Position numbers and translations under genes: made by a program | Source of the DNA: Eledone cirrhosa | Lineage: Eukaryota > Mollusca > Cephalopoda > Octopoda > Eledonidae | Length of the DNA: 64,000 nt | Assembly: GCA_964016885.1 (NCBI GenBank) | Contig: OZ024747.1 | Location: 8,527,283 to 8,591,282, forward strand | Direction: 5' to 3' | Notes under the pieces: generated by a model | The model's database searches: none | What the model was told of the DNA's origin: nothing | The model's input: the letters and a program-made list of their open reading frames with translations, nothing else | In this document: piece by piece, positions 1 to 10,511 of the stretch | How positions within the stretch are numbered: the first letter of the stretch is position 1 | How the letters are laid out: every line of letters begins with the position of its first letter

Positions 1-190
1 TTGAAACATATTGTCATACTTTGGGAAGGTCCAATAAATACTCACTCACCAGTTGAGTTTCACTTCAGTTTTATTATTAGTTAAATAACTCATCCATTCC
101 TTAGTTTAGTAGCCAGATGATTGTGTCATATTTAATTGTCAAAGTTGTTTCATGTGTTTTTTTATTGGCCACATGACCCTCCCAAAGTAG

Positions 191-306
<116 letters not shown>

Positions 307-518
307 AAAATATTCAAATATTTGAAACTTGGCACAAATATAATCTTTCTTCTAAAAATCAATATTTTTAAATGTAAGAAGAAAAGTGAAATTTTTGTAG
401 TAAGAAAAAATAGAGGAATCAACTATATTATGAAATAAAATGAATCCAAGGGGACCTGGAAACTGATCTCTGATCTTTATCAGGAGAATGACAACAGCCT
501 GAGACAGTCTTATACGCA

Positions 519-712
519 ATAATAATAATTGTTTCTACGTTTGGCACAAGGCCAGCAAATACCCAGTGCATTACTGGTACTTTATTTTATCGACCCCGTA
601 AGGATGAAAGGCAAAGTTAAACTTGGCGGGGTTTGAACTCAGAATGGCAAGGGCCGTAACTCTATACATCAAAACATGGTGTCCGACCCTCTACCAATAC
701 TGCCAATCCACC
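519..712 (-). mobile_element. tRNA-derived SINE, family A
   Basis: An (AAT)n tail at the left is followed by AATTGTTTCTACG, the body TTTATCGACCCCGTAAGGATG, and a box-B-like region complementary to GAGTTCAAACCCCGCC. It ends near the tRNA-like head at about 712. Confidence 0.87.
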
Positions 713-718
713 GAATAA

Positions 719-1430
719 TAAGGAAGAGATGGTGACAAAGAAGAAGAAGTAGAAGAATAGTCCCTTTGATACAAGAGTACAAGAAAAGGAGAAGGAGAAC
801 ATTAACTGGTCTAAAGTGAGATCTAAAGGGAGACTGTCATGAGATCAAGGTGATCCCTATCATCATAAGAGCAATAGGTACTATCGCAAAGAGTTTCCAA
901 GGCTGGTTAAAGAACATCAGCCCAGCTTTCTTTTTTGGAATAGTCCAGAAGGCTTACTGGGAACAGCAAAGACCCTCAGATACGTCCTGAATATCTGAGG
1001 CTGCAGGTAGCAGCTTGATGTTCATTTGGGGAAATTTTTGAGTTAAACAACATCAATGACTGAGATACCAAATTAATGTTAATACCAATAATAAGAAGAA
1101 GACTATAATTATTTTAACTTATATATTCATAGACAGATTATATTCAAGAGAGATATTTCAAAGTAAATTCCATGTATTTCAAAGAACTGATAAATTCTCC
1201 CTGAAGCTTATCTCAGAATAGTTTAACTAATGTAATTCAATAGCTTGATCTTGTTGATCGAAATGTCAAATCTTTACTAAACATCCAAGGTTACTCGGGT
1301 GGTGAAGATGTGAGGATGGGGTGTATTTTTAAGTTCTAGAATTACACATAAAGTTGCACGTAGAAGCATACAAATGCTTCAAATATTTAAATAATTTAAT
1401 AATGTTTTTTTGATTTAGGTACAAGGCTAA
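719..1430. other. No recognisable feature
   Basis: AT-rich sequence with no long frame and no repeat that I recognise. A purine-rich stretch lies around 720-830. Confidence 0.5.
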
Positions 1431-1440
1431 CTAATTTTGG

Positions 1441-1512
1441 GTGGAGGGGAAAATCAATGAAATCGACCCCAGTGCATATCTGGTACTTTATTTTATCGAC
1501 CTTGTAAGGTCA
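1441..1512 (-). mobile_element. SINE family A fragment
   Basis: Contains AATCGACCCCAGTGCATATC and TGGTACTTTATTTTATCGAC, the SINE body only. It is followed by CA/CT simple repeat (1560-1670). Confidence 0.6.
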
Positions 1513-2014
1513 ATTTGTGTCTCGTCTTTTTTAGGTCAAAAAATAAATATCAATTCAGTTCTCTTTCTCTCTCTCACACTCTCCTCTCCCATACACACAC
1601 TCACACACACACTCACTCACTCTCTCTCTCTCACACACTCACACACACACTTTCACTCACTCACACAAATTGGCTGTGTTGAGAACTGCAGAGGGGTGGC
1701 CTTTAGGAGGGGTTTAATATGCCCAAGACAGACCATATATCACAACAGCCCCTCTATGATTCCATCAAGGGTAATGGGTTTATACATACAAACTTGTTTG
1801 AGATACCATTTGTGTGTTGAAACTGAAGCAATTACATCATCAAAGAGTCATTTTGATCTGGAGCCTCTGTACACAAAAGTAAACATATACTACAAATGTT
1901 TAAATAATTTAATAACAAGCAATCACATCTTATTTTGGGGTTGTTTATCTATGACGATTGTTTAGTCAATTTAACAGTGTCATTAGAGTGTTGGATATTT
2001 TTTCTGGGTGTCTT

Positions 2015-2180
2015 TGTCCTGGGTTTGAATCCCGCCAAAGTCCACTTTCCAAGTCATCCTTTCAAGGTTGTTAAAAAAAAACAGTAACAGGCCAGTGCTG
2101 GCACAATCTTTTCTCATCAGTCTTTCATCGGTCTCAAGATCTGAAAAGGGTCATGAGCTCAGGCCTTTCCTCTCTAATTT
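2015..2180 (+). mobile_element. Degenerate tRNA-derived SINE fragment
   Basis: A box-B-like TGGGTTTGAATCCCGCCAAAG is followed by CATCCTTTCAAGGTTGTTAA, resembling the CATCCTTTCGGGGTCGATAA body of related SINEs. Confidence 0.55.
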
Positions 2181-2734
2181 AACAGTAAAAAAAAAAAAGA
2201 AAGATTGGTATCTTAGAGAATACTAGTAACTCTTGGAAGTAGTTATGTAAAAGAGGTATCTGTAGTTTATTTTATAGGATATTGCAGTATTTAATTACCA
2301 GTAACCCATATTTTGACTCTGTTTATAATATGCAGCCTGTATCAGTAATTCTGCTTCCAAAAGTCTAAATGGGACCATAAATTTTATTAAATCAAAATTT
2401 TGTATTTAGTTGCCTATATTTGTATACAGGAAGAGATGGGAAAAGAGAAAAAAGATGAGAGAGAAAAAGAAAAAAATTCTTTTGAAGAAATGGTGTTGGT
2501 GCAAACTTGGCTGGATGGTACATCTCAGTTGTCCTCCATAGACAAGATAAAGAAAGCATTGCTGTGGGGAACAGCCAGCAATGCCCTCTATATCTGCTGT
2601 TCCAGCTCAAGGGGAGCTCCTTCCTCAGGTGAGATACCTTCCAATTGATTTTGCTGTGGAAAAAGCCTGGACTCTAGCCGTATCCTTGTGAACTGGTAAA
2701 AATGGTGAAGTTAAAGAAATATTTTGATATTTAC

Positions 2735-2890
2735 CGGAGCAGCTCTTTGGAACTCCACTGGGGTAGAAGAAGCTATCCATTCATTTTGTGGTTCTAACAC
2801 AAAGTAGAACTGACTGGAAGAATCTATCAACTGGGATTCCGTATTTCTTCTTTCATTTAAATTTCTTGTTATGGCAGCTGAATTGCGGGT
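2735..2890 (-). CDS. Protocadherin cytoplasmic-tail cassette exon B (52 codons)
   Basis: This is a 156-bp open segment with an acceptor (CTTCTACAG before 2890) and a donor (GCTCCG then GTAAAT, after 2735), phase 0 at both ends. It starts with an ACC codon, as exon A does. Its 52 residues match in length the homologous end of the big exon. SSSQFYFVLEPQNEWI is conserved, while the last 12 residues diverge (ending VEFQRAAP). Its donor implies at least one more exon beyond the left edge of the window. The alternatives are the same as for exon A: a cassette of the 54.5-kb gene, or a tail exon of another family member. Confidence 0.8.
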
Positions 2891-3029
2891 CTGTAGAAGA
2901 TATGGAATACAAGAATAAATAAATTTGTTGACAGGACATGAAATATTTCTATAAACTCTGAAACTGACTGGATATTAACTGAATGAAATTGATATATACA
3001 CATTCAAAGTTGAATGAAATTCATATCCA

Positions 3030-3272
3030 ATCAAATCGAGGGTCTTCTCACCCCTGTCGGAGGAACCCCTCCCTGGTTGACCTCCATAGCTTTTGGTTTT
3101 GGTCATGTCTTCAGGGGTGTAGCTGTATTCACCATGCTTGGCCAATTGCAGGTTGGTGAAGCTATTTAACCCATATTTAGGGTGAATGACTCTGAGGAAA
3201 GTGATATATATACATCTAACCCATGCTAGCATGGAAGATGGACGTTAAACGAAGATGATGATGATGATGATG
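3030..3272 (+). mobile_element. Composite SINE/LINE-tail element with (ATG)n end
   Basis: Ends CTAGCATGGAAGATGGACGT followed by TAAACGAAG and (ATG)n. Its left part (about 3100-3195) is the inverted equivalent of 40500-40600, with shared TTAACCCATATTTAG and TTGGCCAATTGCAGG blocks. The element is therefore rearranged relative to the copy at 40.4 kb. Confidence 0.6.
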
Positions 3273-3592
3273 ACATACAAAATTGTGTGCTAAGTTATAT
3301 TTGTATATATACAGAACAGAGGTAACTGCGATGGCATAAATGTGACTATAAATTTACACATTTTTTATATATACAAGTAAAGCTGTCAAAAGCATGACTA
3401 AAGGAGTGATAAATATAAATTCATTGTTGTATGACAGATATTGTGCTATGATAAAATGTACTCAGCCCCCTTTACAAAGTCGTAGTGTTACTACCACACA
3501 AAAAAGTACCCATTCCACCCTATCTTGTGATAGTGGTGGTGCCATGAGAAAACGAACACATTGTATGTCCCAAAGGAAGTAGTATTAGAAAG

Positions 3593-3740
3593 GTCATCTG
3601 GCCATAGAAACCATACCAAAATGGAATATATGAGCAAGACACAGTCATCTGATCTGCCTGCCTAGCCTCAGAATCTAATAACCCATCACACCCATACAAG
3701 CATGGAAAATAAACATAAAAGGGTGATTATGATGATGATG

Positions 3741-3742
<2 letters not shown>
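3593..3742 (+). mobile_element. SINE tail fragment with (ATG)n
   Basis: Contains TGAGCAAGACACAGTCATCTG and CAAGCATGGAAAATAAACAT, and ends in a GATGATGATG tail next to a TA microsatellite. Confidence 0.6.
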
Positions 3743-3781
<39 letters not shown>

Positions 3782-3897
3782 TTATTTAATTATATAATAA
3801 ACAACACAATATAATTATTCCATTACCTAAGGTTTCATGAAACTAGAAGATCTTAACAGAAACGTCTAGTATACTCATCAGATGAAATATATATATA

Positions 3898-4248
3898 TCA
3901 TCATCATCATCATCATCATTTCATTTTACGTCCGCTTTTCCCTGCTTGCAAGGGTGGGACAGTTACTGATGCTGGCTTGATTTCTACAGCTGGATGCCCT
4001 TCCTAACACCAACCTCATTTACAGTGAGTGCTGGGTGCTTTTTTTCCCGTGGCACCTCCACGACCACTTTGCAGTGGAATGATATGGACCCCAGTCCCTA
4101 TCATCTCATTTCTACAGCTGAGTAAACTGGAGCAATGTGAAATAAAGTGTCTTGCTCAAGGAAACAACACATCACCCGGTCTGAGAATTGAACTCACAAC
4201 CTTTCGATTGTAAGGCCAATGCTCTAACCACTAAGCCATGTGCCTCCA
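3898..4248 (-). mobile_element. Full-length tRNA-derived SINE, family B
   Basis: On the minus strand it begins GGAGGCACATGGCTTAGTGG with a clear box A (GGCTTAGTGGTTAGAGC). Box B is GGTTGTGAGTTCAATTCTC. It then has a body of about 250 bp and ends GCGGACGTAAAATGA with an (ATG)n tail. It is about 351 bp long and is the best intact example in the window together with 50349-50687. Confidence 0.92.
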
Positions 4249-4497
4249 TTTGTATATATATAAATTACTAAAAACAATGACTAAAAACAAAGAAACAGTT
4301 CCTTATATTAAAAAATTCATCATTTTACGATCGTTTCTATGATATATATGTGTGTGTTGGTATGTATATCATATAGATCTATGTAAAAATTTAACAAACT
4401 ATCAGAGGAAAATATACATACCTTCACATATATATGCTATCTTCAGAAATAATTTTATATATATATACAGAAAGAAAGAGCGAGAGATTTTGCTGTG

Positions 4498-4665
4498 CAA
4501 ATAGGAGAGCCGAAGCTCAATACATGGCTAGAATGATGTTTGATATATTATAGCTATAGTAGAAGACATTTATTTAAAGGGCTACCCAGTGAGAGATTCA
4601 ACCTGAAACTATGTGGTTATAAAGTAAACCTCTTAACCCCACAGTCATATGTCTATGCCATGAAG
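4498..4665 (-). mobile_element. Degenerate tRNA-derived SINE, family C
   Basis: On the minus strand it shows GTTAAGAGGTTTACTTTATA and a box-B-like TTTCAGGTTGAATC, with ATGTCTTCTACTATAGCTAT downstream. This matches the SINE whose relative lies at 4735-4855 on the opposite strand. Confidence 0.55.
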
Positions 4666-4734
4666 CCATGCCTGCATCAAAATATCTGTTTGAATGTGTA
4701 TGTTTGTGTATGAGTGTGTGTGTGTGTGTGTGTA

Positions 4735-4854
4735 CGTAAAAAGGTGCAAGCATGACTGCGTGTTTACTTCAAAATCATATAGTTTTGGGTTAGGTCCCAC
4801 TCTGTAACCTTGTAGGTGAAATTTGATGGATGGAAACTATGTAGAAGCCCCTTG

Positions 4855-4855
<1 letters not shown>
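4735..4855 (+). mobile_element. Degenerate tRNA-derived SINE, family C
   Basis: Contains TAGTTTTGGGTTAGGTCCCAC, TGGATGGAAACTATGTAGAAG and CCCCTTGTATATATA. This resembles the common cephalopod SINE ending in GAAGCCCGTCGTATATA. Confidence 0.6.
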
Positions 4856-4889
<34 letters not shown>

Positions 4890-5265
4890 GTATGTATGTG
4901 TATGTTTGCCTGCGTATATCTACACCATTTAACAACCAGTGCTGTTTATGTCCCATAATATAGAAGTTTGATACAAAGAGATTAATAAAATTAGTACCAG
5001 ACTTGAAAATATATGTATTAGGGGTCAAAATAATTGAAGGTGAAGCCTCATTAAGGCTACAGTTTAATGACTGAAACCAGTAAATGAATAAAAGAATATA
5101 TACAGGGTTGGGGGAAAGAAACTCCCTATTTAAAATTGTTAATAACTTTATTAATTATTGGTCGATTTTCGTATAATGGTAGAAGTAGAGTACAGTGTTA
5201 AAATTCTACATAGGTACCAGTGTTGTCTGTCAGTATTTGTAATTATCTAGGTATATCCTCAACTA

Positions 5266-5520
5266 TGAAGGCTTAGTGGTTAGAGCATTGGGTTTGCAAC
5301 CTAAAGGTTGTGAATTCAATTCCCAGACCGGGTGATGTGTTGCTTCCTTGAGCAAGACACTTTATTTCACGTTGCTCCAGTTTACTCAGCTGTAGAAATG
5401 AGATGATAGGACTGGGGTCCCTATCATTAAATCACCAAAGACACCTCCAACGAGATATACCTTGGAGGAGGCCAGCTAAACTTGCATAGGTGTGAGCTGT
5501 AACAACAACAACAACGACAA
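5266..5520 (+). mobile_element. tRNA-derived SINE nested in the mariner remnant
   Basis: Box A GGCTTAGTGGTTAGAGC and box-B-like GGTTGTGAATTCAATTCCC are present, followed by GACCGGGTGATGTGTTGC. The tail is (AAC)n rather than (ATG)n, so the 3' half belongs to another subfamily from the copies at 3.9 and 50.3 kb. Confidence 0.85.
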
Positions 5521-5532
5521 TCTGCAACTAGT

Positions 5533-5800
5533 TACATCAGAAACTCAGGTGGTATGTTAGTCACTATATGATGGATGTGTTCCTCTAATTGAGTCAGAGT
5601 TTTGGGTTTTGAGCTATAAACTTCTTCCTTCACCCACCCCCACAGGAAAATCACATGGCATTAAGTCAGGGCTTCTTGCTTGCCTTTCATGTGGGACTCC
5701 ATGACCCAGCCAACATTCTGGAAATAGGACATGAAACCACACATGGACAGTGCATGCAAAATGAGGAGGGGACCCCATCTTGCATGAATATGAGGTCCTT
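5533..5800 (-). pseudogene. DDE transposase C-terminal remnant (IS630/Tc1/mariner superfamily)
   Basis: Minus-strand frames contain GSPPHFACTVHVWF, then ECWLGHGVP and ARSPDLMPCDF. A +1 shift near 5640 leads to GWVKEEVYSSKPKTLTQLEE and NIPPEFL, then a stop at about 5533. RSPDLxPxDF followed by LKExVYxxKPxTLxxLE is the characteristic C-terminal block of these transposases. The frame is broken and the N-terminal catalytic aspartates are missing. Confidence 0.8.
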
Positions 5801-5880
5801 GATGTTGTCCCAAAGTGGTCCCAGTGGGCCAAAAGTTATATGTAATTTTCAATGGGGAGTTTCTTTCCACCTACCCTGTA

Positions 5881-6430
5881 CATCTACATTCATACTGCTA
5901 TTCTGTTAATGTCCATATCCATAGATCTGTGAGTTATTTCGATTCCAGAAAATTCCACTAGAGTTATTGTATGTGCAACATAGATTATTAGTTTGAGGGT
6001 GTTATGAGGAGAGGAGAAAATTATTAACTTGAGAGTTGGCTGAAAGTAAGAAAGAGAAGCTATATAACTATATAGCTGTACATCATTTGATAATGAGCCA
6101 AAAGGGTTTATGAGTGGAAACTGAAGTTAAATGAATCAGACTGAAATATTCTGTGCTAGCTTCAACTATGTTTTGTTGTGGTTCTATCTCTGTTTAGGTT
6201 TCACTAACTCTATATAATGTGCTTTGTATATATTAGCGGTTCCCAACAAGGGTTTATAGGGCCTTTGTGGTCCACAAATGTAGTATGAGGGTCTGAGTAC
6301 TAAGTACAAAATTTCAAGTATTTTGTTATAAACATAGTAAAAGGGTACAGATACCCTTCGGTCACATATGACATGGAATTTGTACCTAGAAAGTTCTCCT
6401 CCAGGGTATAAGTCCGGGGATGGTTGTTTG
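5881..6430. other. No recognisable feature
   Basis: AT-rich, with only short spurious frames. A fragment near 6236-6300 (AGCGGTTCCCAACAAGGGTT) resembles a hAT-type terminus but no partner end is seen. Confidence 0.4.
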
Positions 6431-6435
6431 TGGAA

Positions 6436-6680
6436 GACCAGCAGTCGCCCAAGCTTGCCAGTCTCCCATCTCCATGCCACCGATGCTGTCTAAGGAAAAG
6501 ACAATGGCTGATACAGCTTGGCACCAGTGTCATCGCAACTTGTTTCTACAGCTGAGTAAACTGGAGCAACATGAAATAAAGTGTCTTGCTCAAGGATACA
6601 ACACATTACCCAGTCTTAGATCGAACTCACAGCCCCTCAATTGCAAGCCCAATGCTCTAACCACTAAGCTGTACACCTTC
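6436..6680 (-). mobile_element. tRNA-derived SINE, family B, variant 3' part
   Basis: The tRNA-like head at the right (complement of AGCTTAGTGGTTAGAGCATT) and the body CTACAGCTGAGTAAACTGGAG match family B. The left part differs from the usual tail. Confidence 0.8.
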
Positions 6681-6764
6681 ATATAAACAAAGTATACACA
6701 CATTATTGGGTGTGTCCCTTCATTAAGTATAAACATTTCTTTCTTTTGATTGTTATTCTCACTG

Positions 6765-7060
6765 CACCTATTACAGTGCATTTGTTACACTGCACTTGTT
6801 ACACTGTATCTGTTAAAATGCACCTTTTACATTGCAGTAGTTGCATATAAACCTATAGTACATACAGTGTGTTAGTCATGTTACACTGCAGTTACATTTA
6901 AACAAATAATGCATACAGTGTATTAATCATACTGACTTAGATACATCGACAGCAACACTTCTATCAATAGTAACACTACTGCACTCTATACTGCAGTAGC
7001 AACCACACAGCAGCAATTGCACATTGGTAGCTACACAGCAACTACTGTATGCTATGTCAC
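6765..7060. repeat. Short degenerate repeats (TGCACTTGTTACACTG and related)
   Basis: Irregular copies of 14-16 bp motifs around CATTTGTTACACTGCACTTG, followed by AGTAGCAACCACACAGCAGC-type repeats. No gene is seen. Confidence 0.5.
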
Positions 7061-7218
7061 AGGTCCTTAGCTCCTCGTGGAGTCGTATAGGTGTCAGAGA
7101 GAAAGAGAGAGAGAGTGATAAAGTGATATAAGGGAAGAATTAACCTCAGAACTAGACTAATACTTTATTTATTGATCTCAAAAGAGTGGAAGACAAAGTT
7201 GACATCAGTGTGATTTGA

Positions 7219-7310
7219 ACGCAGAGTACAGAACGCAGAGTACAGAACGCAGAGTACAGAACGCAGAGTACAGAACGCAGAGTACAGAACGCAGAGTACA
7301 GAACGCAGAA
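7219..7310. repeat. 14-bp minisatellite
   Basis: Six and a half near-perfect copies of ACGCAGAGTACAGA. Confidence 0.96.
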
Positions 7311-7770
7311 GCAAATACCTCAAAGAATTCTATCCAACATTTTAGTGACTCTGCCAATTTGCTACCCTAGAATATATGCTATGCTATGTTAAATACGTAG
7401 TCAGAGCCTATACGAGAAGATAAGTTGGTGGAAAGGAAGTTTCAGTTGATACATTAATCAGGGCTCTTGGAGGACCAAGAAGGGGCCTAGAAAAATGACC
7501 AAAACTCTCAGACATCCTTGAATTTTGAGAGCAGTCCCTCTATTCTGGGACCCTGGAAGTAGTTATATTTTACCCTGTGAAAGTTCTTTTGAAGGCGATG
7601 TCTAGAATATTGATGGAAAACTGAAAGCATCAAACTCAGAGTAGTAAGAAAGGGAAAACTCAGCTTCAAGTGTATGTGTGTGTATATGTGTGTGAGTGTG
7701 TATAAATAGATAGATAGACTGACAGACATACAGATAGATAGCTAGATGGGATCTACATACATGCATATAA

Positions 7771-7817
<47 letters not shown>

Positions 7818-7820
<3 letters not shown>

Positions 7821-7973
7821 AAGGCTCTGATACCATCAACACTATACACACAGAGCTGGCATATCTAAGAACTGACTAACTGCCTGATGAGGTCATAGCC
7901 ATTCAATGGCTATCATCGAAATATATATAGCAGTAAATAAAGGATTATGAGTTCATGCAATTGACCTGTTTCG

Positions 7974-8009
<36 letters not shown>

Positions 8010-8205
8010 AAGTACCAGTAGTAGGCAGAGGGAAGCATTGTCCTGACAAGGACCATTTAAGTTCGAAATGCATTGACAATTATACCCCTTGCTTCTGATG
8101 GATTCCACTAGACGGCGCTGGCTGTCAGCCTTCTATTCATAGCTGAGGCTTTCAAAATGTTTATTTATTAAACATACTGTTTATCTTTAGATGTTCGAAA
8201 TATAT
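7818..8205. repeat. Two dispersed elements embedded in TA microsatellites
   Basis: 7818-7975 and 8007-8200 are unique-looking blocks separated and flanked by (TA)n. The first contains a 9-bp palindromic stem (ATAGCCATT, one base, AATGGCTAT) at 7897-7917. The second contains GATGGATTCCACTAGACGGC. Each looks like an insertion into or carrying TA repeats, but no terminal repeats are convincing. Confidence 0.45.
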
Positions 8206-8410
8206 ATATGTATATATACAGCATAGAAAGGGAGAGAGAGGAAGGGAGAGAGAGAAAGAGGGACAGATGAATATAGTGGAAGTGGAAAACACAATGAGGT
8301 TTACAATAATGAAAATGCCTCTGTGAATGTGTAAAGAAAGAAAGTTTTCAAAGGTGATATTGAGATATTTCTCCTGATAAACAGGTTAATTAAAATGAAC
8401 AGTAATTTAC

Positions 8411-8557
8411 CTGTGGCAGACTTCTTGATGTTGTTGAAGCAATCCATTCATTCTGTGGCTCCAGAACAAAATAAAACTGACTGGCTGATTTCATCAAATG
8501 AGAATCAGTGTGTCTCTTTTGGTTCCGATTCCGTGGTATGGCAGCATAGCTTTTGGT
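8411..8557 (-). CDS. Protocadherin cytoplasmic-tail cassette exon A (49 codons)
   Basis: This is a 147-bp open segment with an acceptor (pyrimidine-rich tract ending TTTTCAG before 8557) and a donor (CCACAG then GTAAAT, after 8411). It is phase 0 at both ends. The 49 residues align without gaps to the first 46 or so residues of the last 52 of the large protocadherin exon at 54553, including SQFYFVLEPQNEWI and STTSRSLP. It contains no membrane or EC sequence, so it can only contribute cytoplasmic tail. It lies about 46 kb downstream of the big exon on the same strand. It could be a cassette or serial exon of that gene, a tail exon of another protocadherin, or a recent relic. Intact splice sites and an intact frame favour function. 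Confidence 0.8.
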
Positions 8558-8602
8558 CTGAAAATAGAAACATCAAAGAAATTAGTTAATGTTACACATT
8601 TA

Positions 8603-8800
8603 TATGCTTTATTCTTTTATCCTTTTACTAGTTTCAGCCATTAGACTGCAGCCATGCTGGGGCACCACATTGATTTAGTCAATCATATCAACCCCAGAAC
8701 TTTTTGGGTTTTTTTCAAGTCTGGTACTTATTTTATCAGTCTCTTTGCTTTGTTGAATCACTAATTCACAGGACATAAACAAAGACGCAGACATAAACAT
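8603..8800 (+). mobile_element. Cephalopod-type SINE fragment (CATGCTGGGGCACC body)
   Basis: CTTTTACTAGTTTCAGCCAT, GCAGCCATGCTGGGGCACCA and CTGGTACTTATTTTATCAGT are hallmarks of a tRNA-derived SINE common in cephalopods. It sits about 45 bp beyond the acceptor of exon A. Confidence 0.7.
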
Positions 8801-8827
8801 AGATCTGAAGACACACATATATATACA

Positions 8828-9094
8828 TACACACTGTAAAGTGGTCGTCTAGGTGCCACGACAAAAAGCACTCAGTACACACTGTAAAGTAGTCATGTAA
8901 GTGCCACGACAAAAATTCCCCAGCCCACACTGTAAATGTGATTGGCATTAGGAAAGGTATCAAGCCGTAGAAACCAAGCCAAAACCAGTTCCATATGAGC
9001 AAGATATGGTCATATGACCTGGCTTGTCTGACAATGGAGCAACTCGTCTAACCCATGCTATCAGGGAAAAATGGACATGATGATGATGACAGAT
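8828..9094 (+). mobile_element. SINE family B fragment with (ATG)n tail
   Basis: AAAGTGGTCGTCTAGGTGCC is repeated twice, then CATTAGGAAAGGTATCAAGC and CTAACCCATGCTATCAGGG. It ends GACATGATGATGATGAC. Confidence 0.75.
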
Positions 9095-9598
9095 ATTAAA
9101 TTATGATCATATATATATATATACATATATACACATCATTTTAATAGGGAGTTAACCCACCAGAGTTGTCCCACACTCCAATCGGTCAACAATAATGCAG
9201 ATAAAATAAAGTACTCTATGATATACATAAATCCACATTTGTATTGGTAGTACAAGTCAGAACATACAGAAGATAAAATATAACGAAGGCCATATGTAGT
9301 TATATATAAGTTTATTATTTAGAGTTTATTATTTAGCCATTATATATATTTCTCTGGGGTCGATGATCCAGCAGTGTGATTCCTACCCAATCTATCATCC
9401 TAAGTTTATCAATACTAGGGGCCAGGCTCAGTCTGTTGACATAAGGCGAACCAACCCCTGTTATATAGATAAATAGATACATACACACACATAAACACAC
9501 ATATATATCCTCCACTTCCACCAAGCATGAAACTAATATAACTGTACAAAATTGCCTCCTGTGTTTTGTTTGTTTCATTTATTAATTATATATATATA

Positions 9599-9780
9599 TC
9601 ATCATCATCGTTTAATGTCTATCTTCCACGCTAGCATGGGTTTAGACGGGAATTGTCCCACTTGAGGCAAGATTGGTCGTCTCGCTCGTATAGGACTGTC
9701 TGGCAGGTTTTCTACGGCTGGATGCCCTTCCTAACACCAACCACGTTTACAGTGTGGACTGGGAGGTTTTTACCGTGTTA
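9599..9780 (-). mobile_element. SINE family B 3' part
   Basis: A (ATC)n tail, then CGTTTAATGTCTATCTTCCA and GGATGCCCTTCCTAACACCA. The head is missing. Confidence 0.75.
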
Positions 9781-9801
9781 TAATATATATATATATATAA
9801 T

Positions 9802-10105
9802 CATTATCATCATCGTTTAACACCCATCTTCCACACTAGCATGGGTTGGACAAATTTGTCCCACTTGAGGCAAGATTGGTAGGGTGACCGTGTCTCGCTT
9901 GTAAAGGACTGCTACTGGCAGGTTTTTTTTTACGGCTGGATGTGCTTCCTAACACCAGCCACATTTACAGTGAGGACCGAGAGCCTTTTTACCGTGTCTC
10001 CTACACAAACACTTTACAGTGTGTGTGTGTGTGGGGGGGGGGGGGCTTTTTGTCATGTCACCTACACAACCACTTTACAATGTGAATTGGATGTTCTGTA
10101 GTACC
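9802..10105 (-). mobile_element. SINE family B 3' part, second copy
   Basis: CATCATCGTTTAACACCCAT, GGCTGGATGTGCTTCCTAAC, then tandem ACACAACCACTTTACAATGT-type blocks and a G homopolymer at 10035-10048. The head is missing. Confidence 0.7.
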
Positions 10106-10108
10106 AGG

Positions 10109-10135
<27 letters not shown>

Positions 10136-10139
<4 letters not shown>

Positions 10140-10378
10140 AATAAGATAACAGGGACGATTGGTTACTCCTTCATTACGTTTATTGGTTGGTGACGCGCGT
10201 TTTGCCACTGATCAGCTCAAGGTTCGATCTGTATCGATCTGACCCGACTCTGTAATCCGCGGCTCGTCAGATCCCTTGTAATGTTAATGGAAAAAGAAAA
10301 AAAAATTACAGAAACGCGCGTCACCAACCAATAAACGTAATGAAGGAGTAACCAATTGTCCTTGCTATCTTATTTCAC
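10136..10378. mobile_element. Foldback element with 68-bp inverted termini
   Basis: The left arm 10136-10203 starts GTGAAATAAGATAACAGGG. The right arm 10311-10378, read in reverse complement, starts GTGAAATAAGATAGCAAGG. The arms differ at about 4 of 68 positions. About 107 bp lies between them and includes GATCAGCTCAAGGTTCGATC. It looks like a non-autonomous DNA element; the target duplication is unclear. Confidence 0.88.
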
Positions 10379-10511
10379 GCTAATACACTCTGTCTAGCTC
10401 ACCTCGACACTGAAGTGAACCTAAACATCAAGTGCTCACCCGGGTGAACATACAGTAACTCCAAGTTACACTCCCTGGATATATATATATGTGTATATAT
10501 ATATATATATA

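Larger units (their letters stand above)
5103..5878 (-). mobile_element. Mariner/Tc1-type DNA transposon remnant with TIRs and TA duplications
   Basis: Terminal inverted repeats start CAGGGTTGGGGGAAAGAAAC at 5103 and, read from 5878, CAGGGTAGGTGGAAAGAAAC. They match at 31 of 35 bases and TA flanks both ends (5101-5102 and 5879-5880). The inside keeps a frameshifted transposase C-terminus on the minus strand and a nested SINE. At 776 bp it is too short for a full transposase, so it is dead. Confidence 0.85.

Noticed and set aside
3898..4248. A functional tRNA gene, because of clear A and B boxes
   Set aside because: No acceptor-stem pairing follows the B box. The sequence continues into a SINE body with an (ATG)n tail and recurs many times.
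5614..5909. 84-codon plus-strand frame as a gene
   Set aside because: It is opposite the transposase remnant, whose minus-strand motifs (RSPDLMPCDF, VYSSKPKTL) are diagnostic.
8395..8589. 64-codon plus-strand frame
   Set aside because: It is the antisense shadow of cassette exon A, whose minus-strand frame has splice sites and homology.
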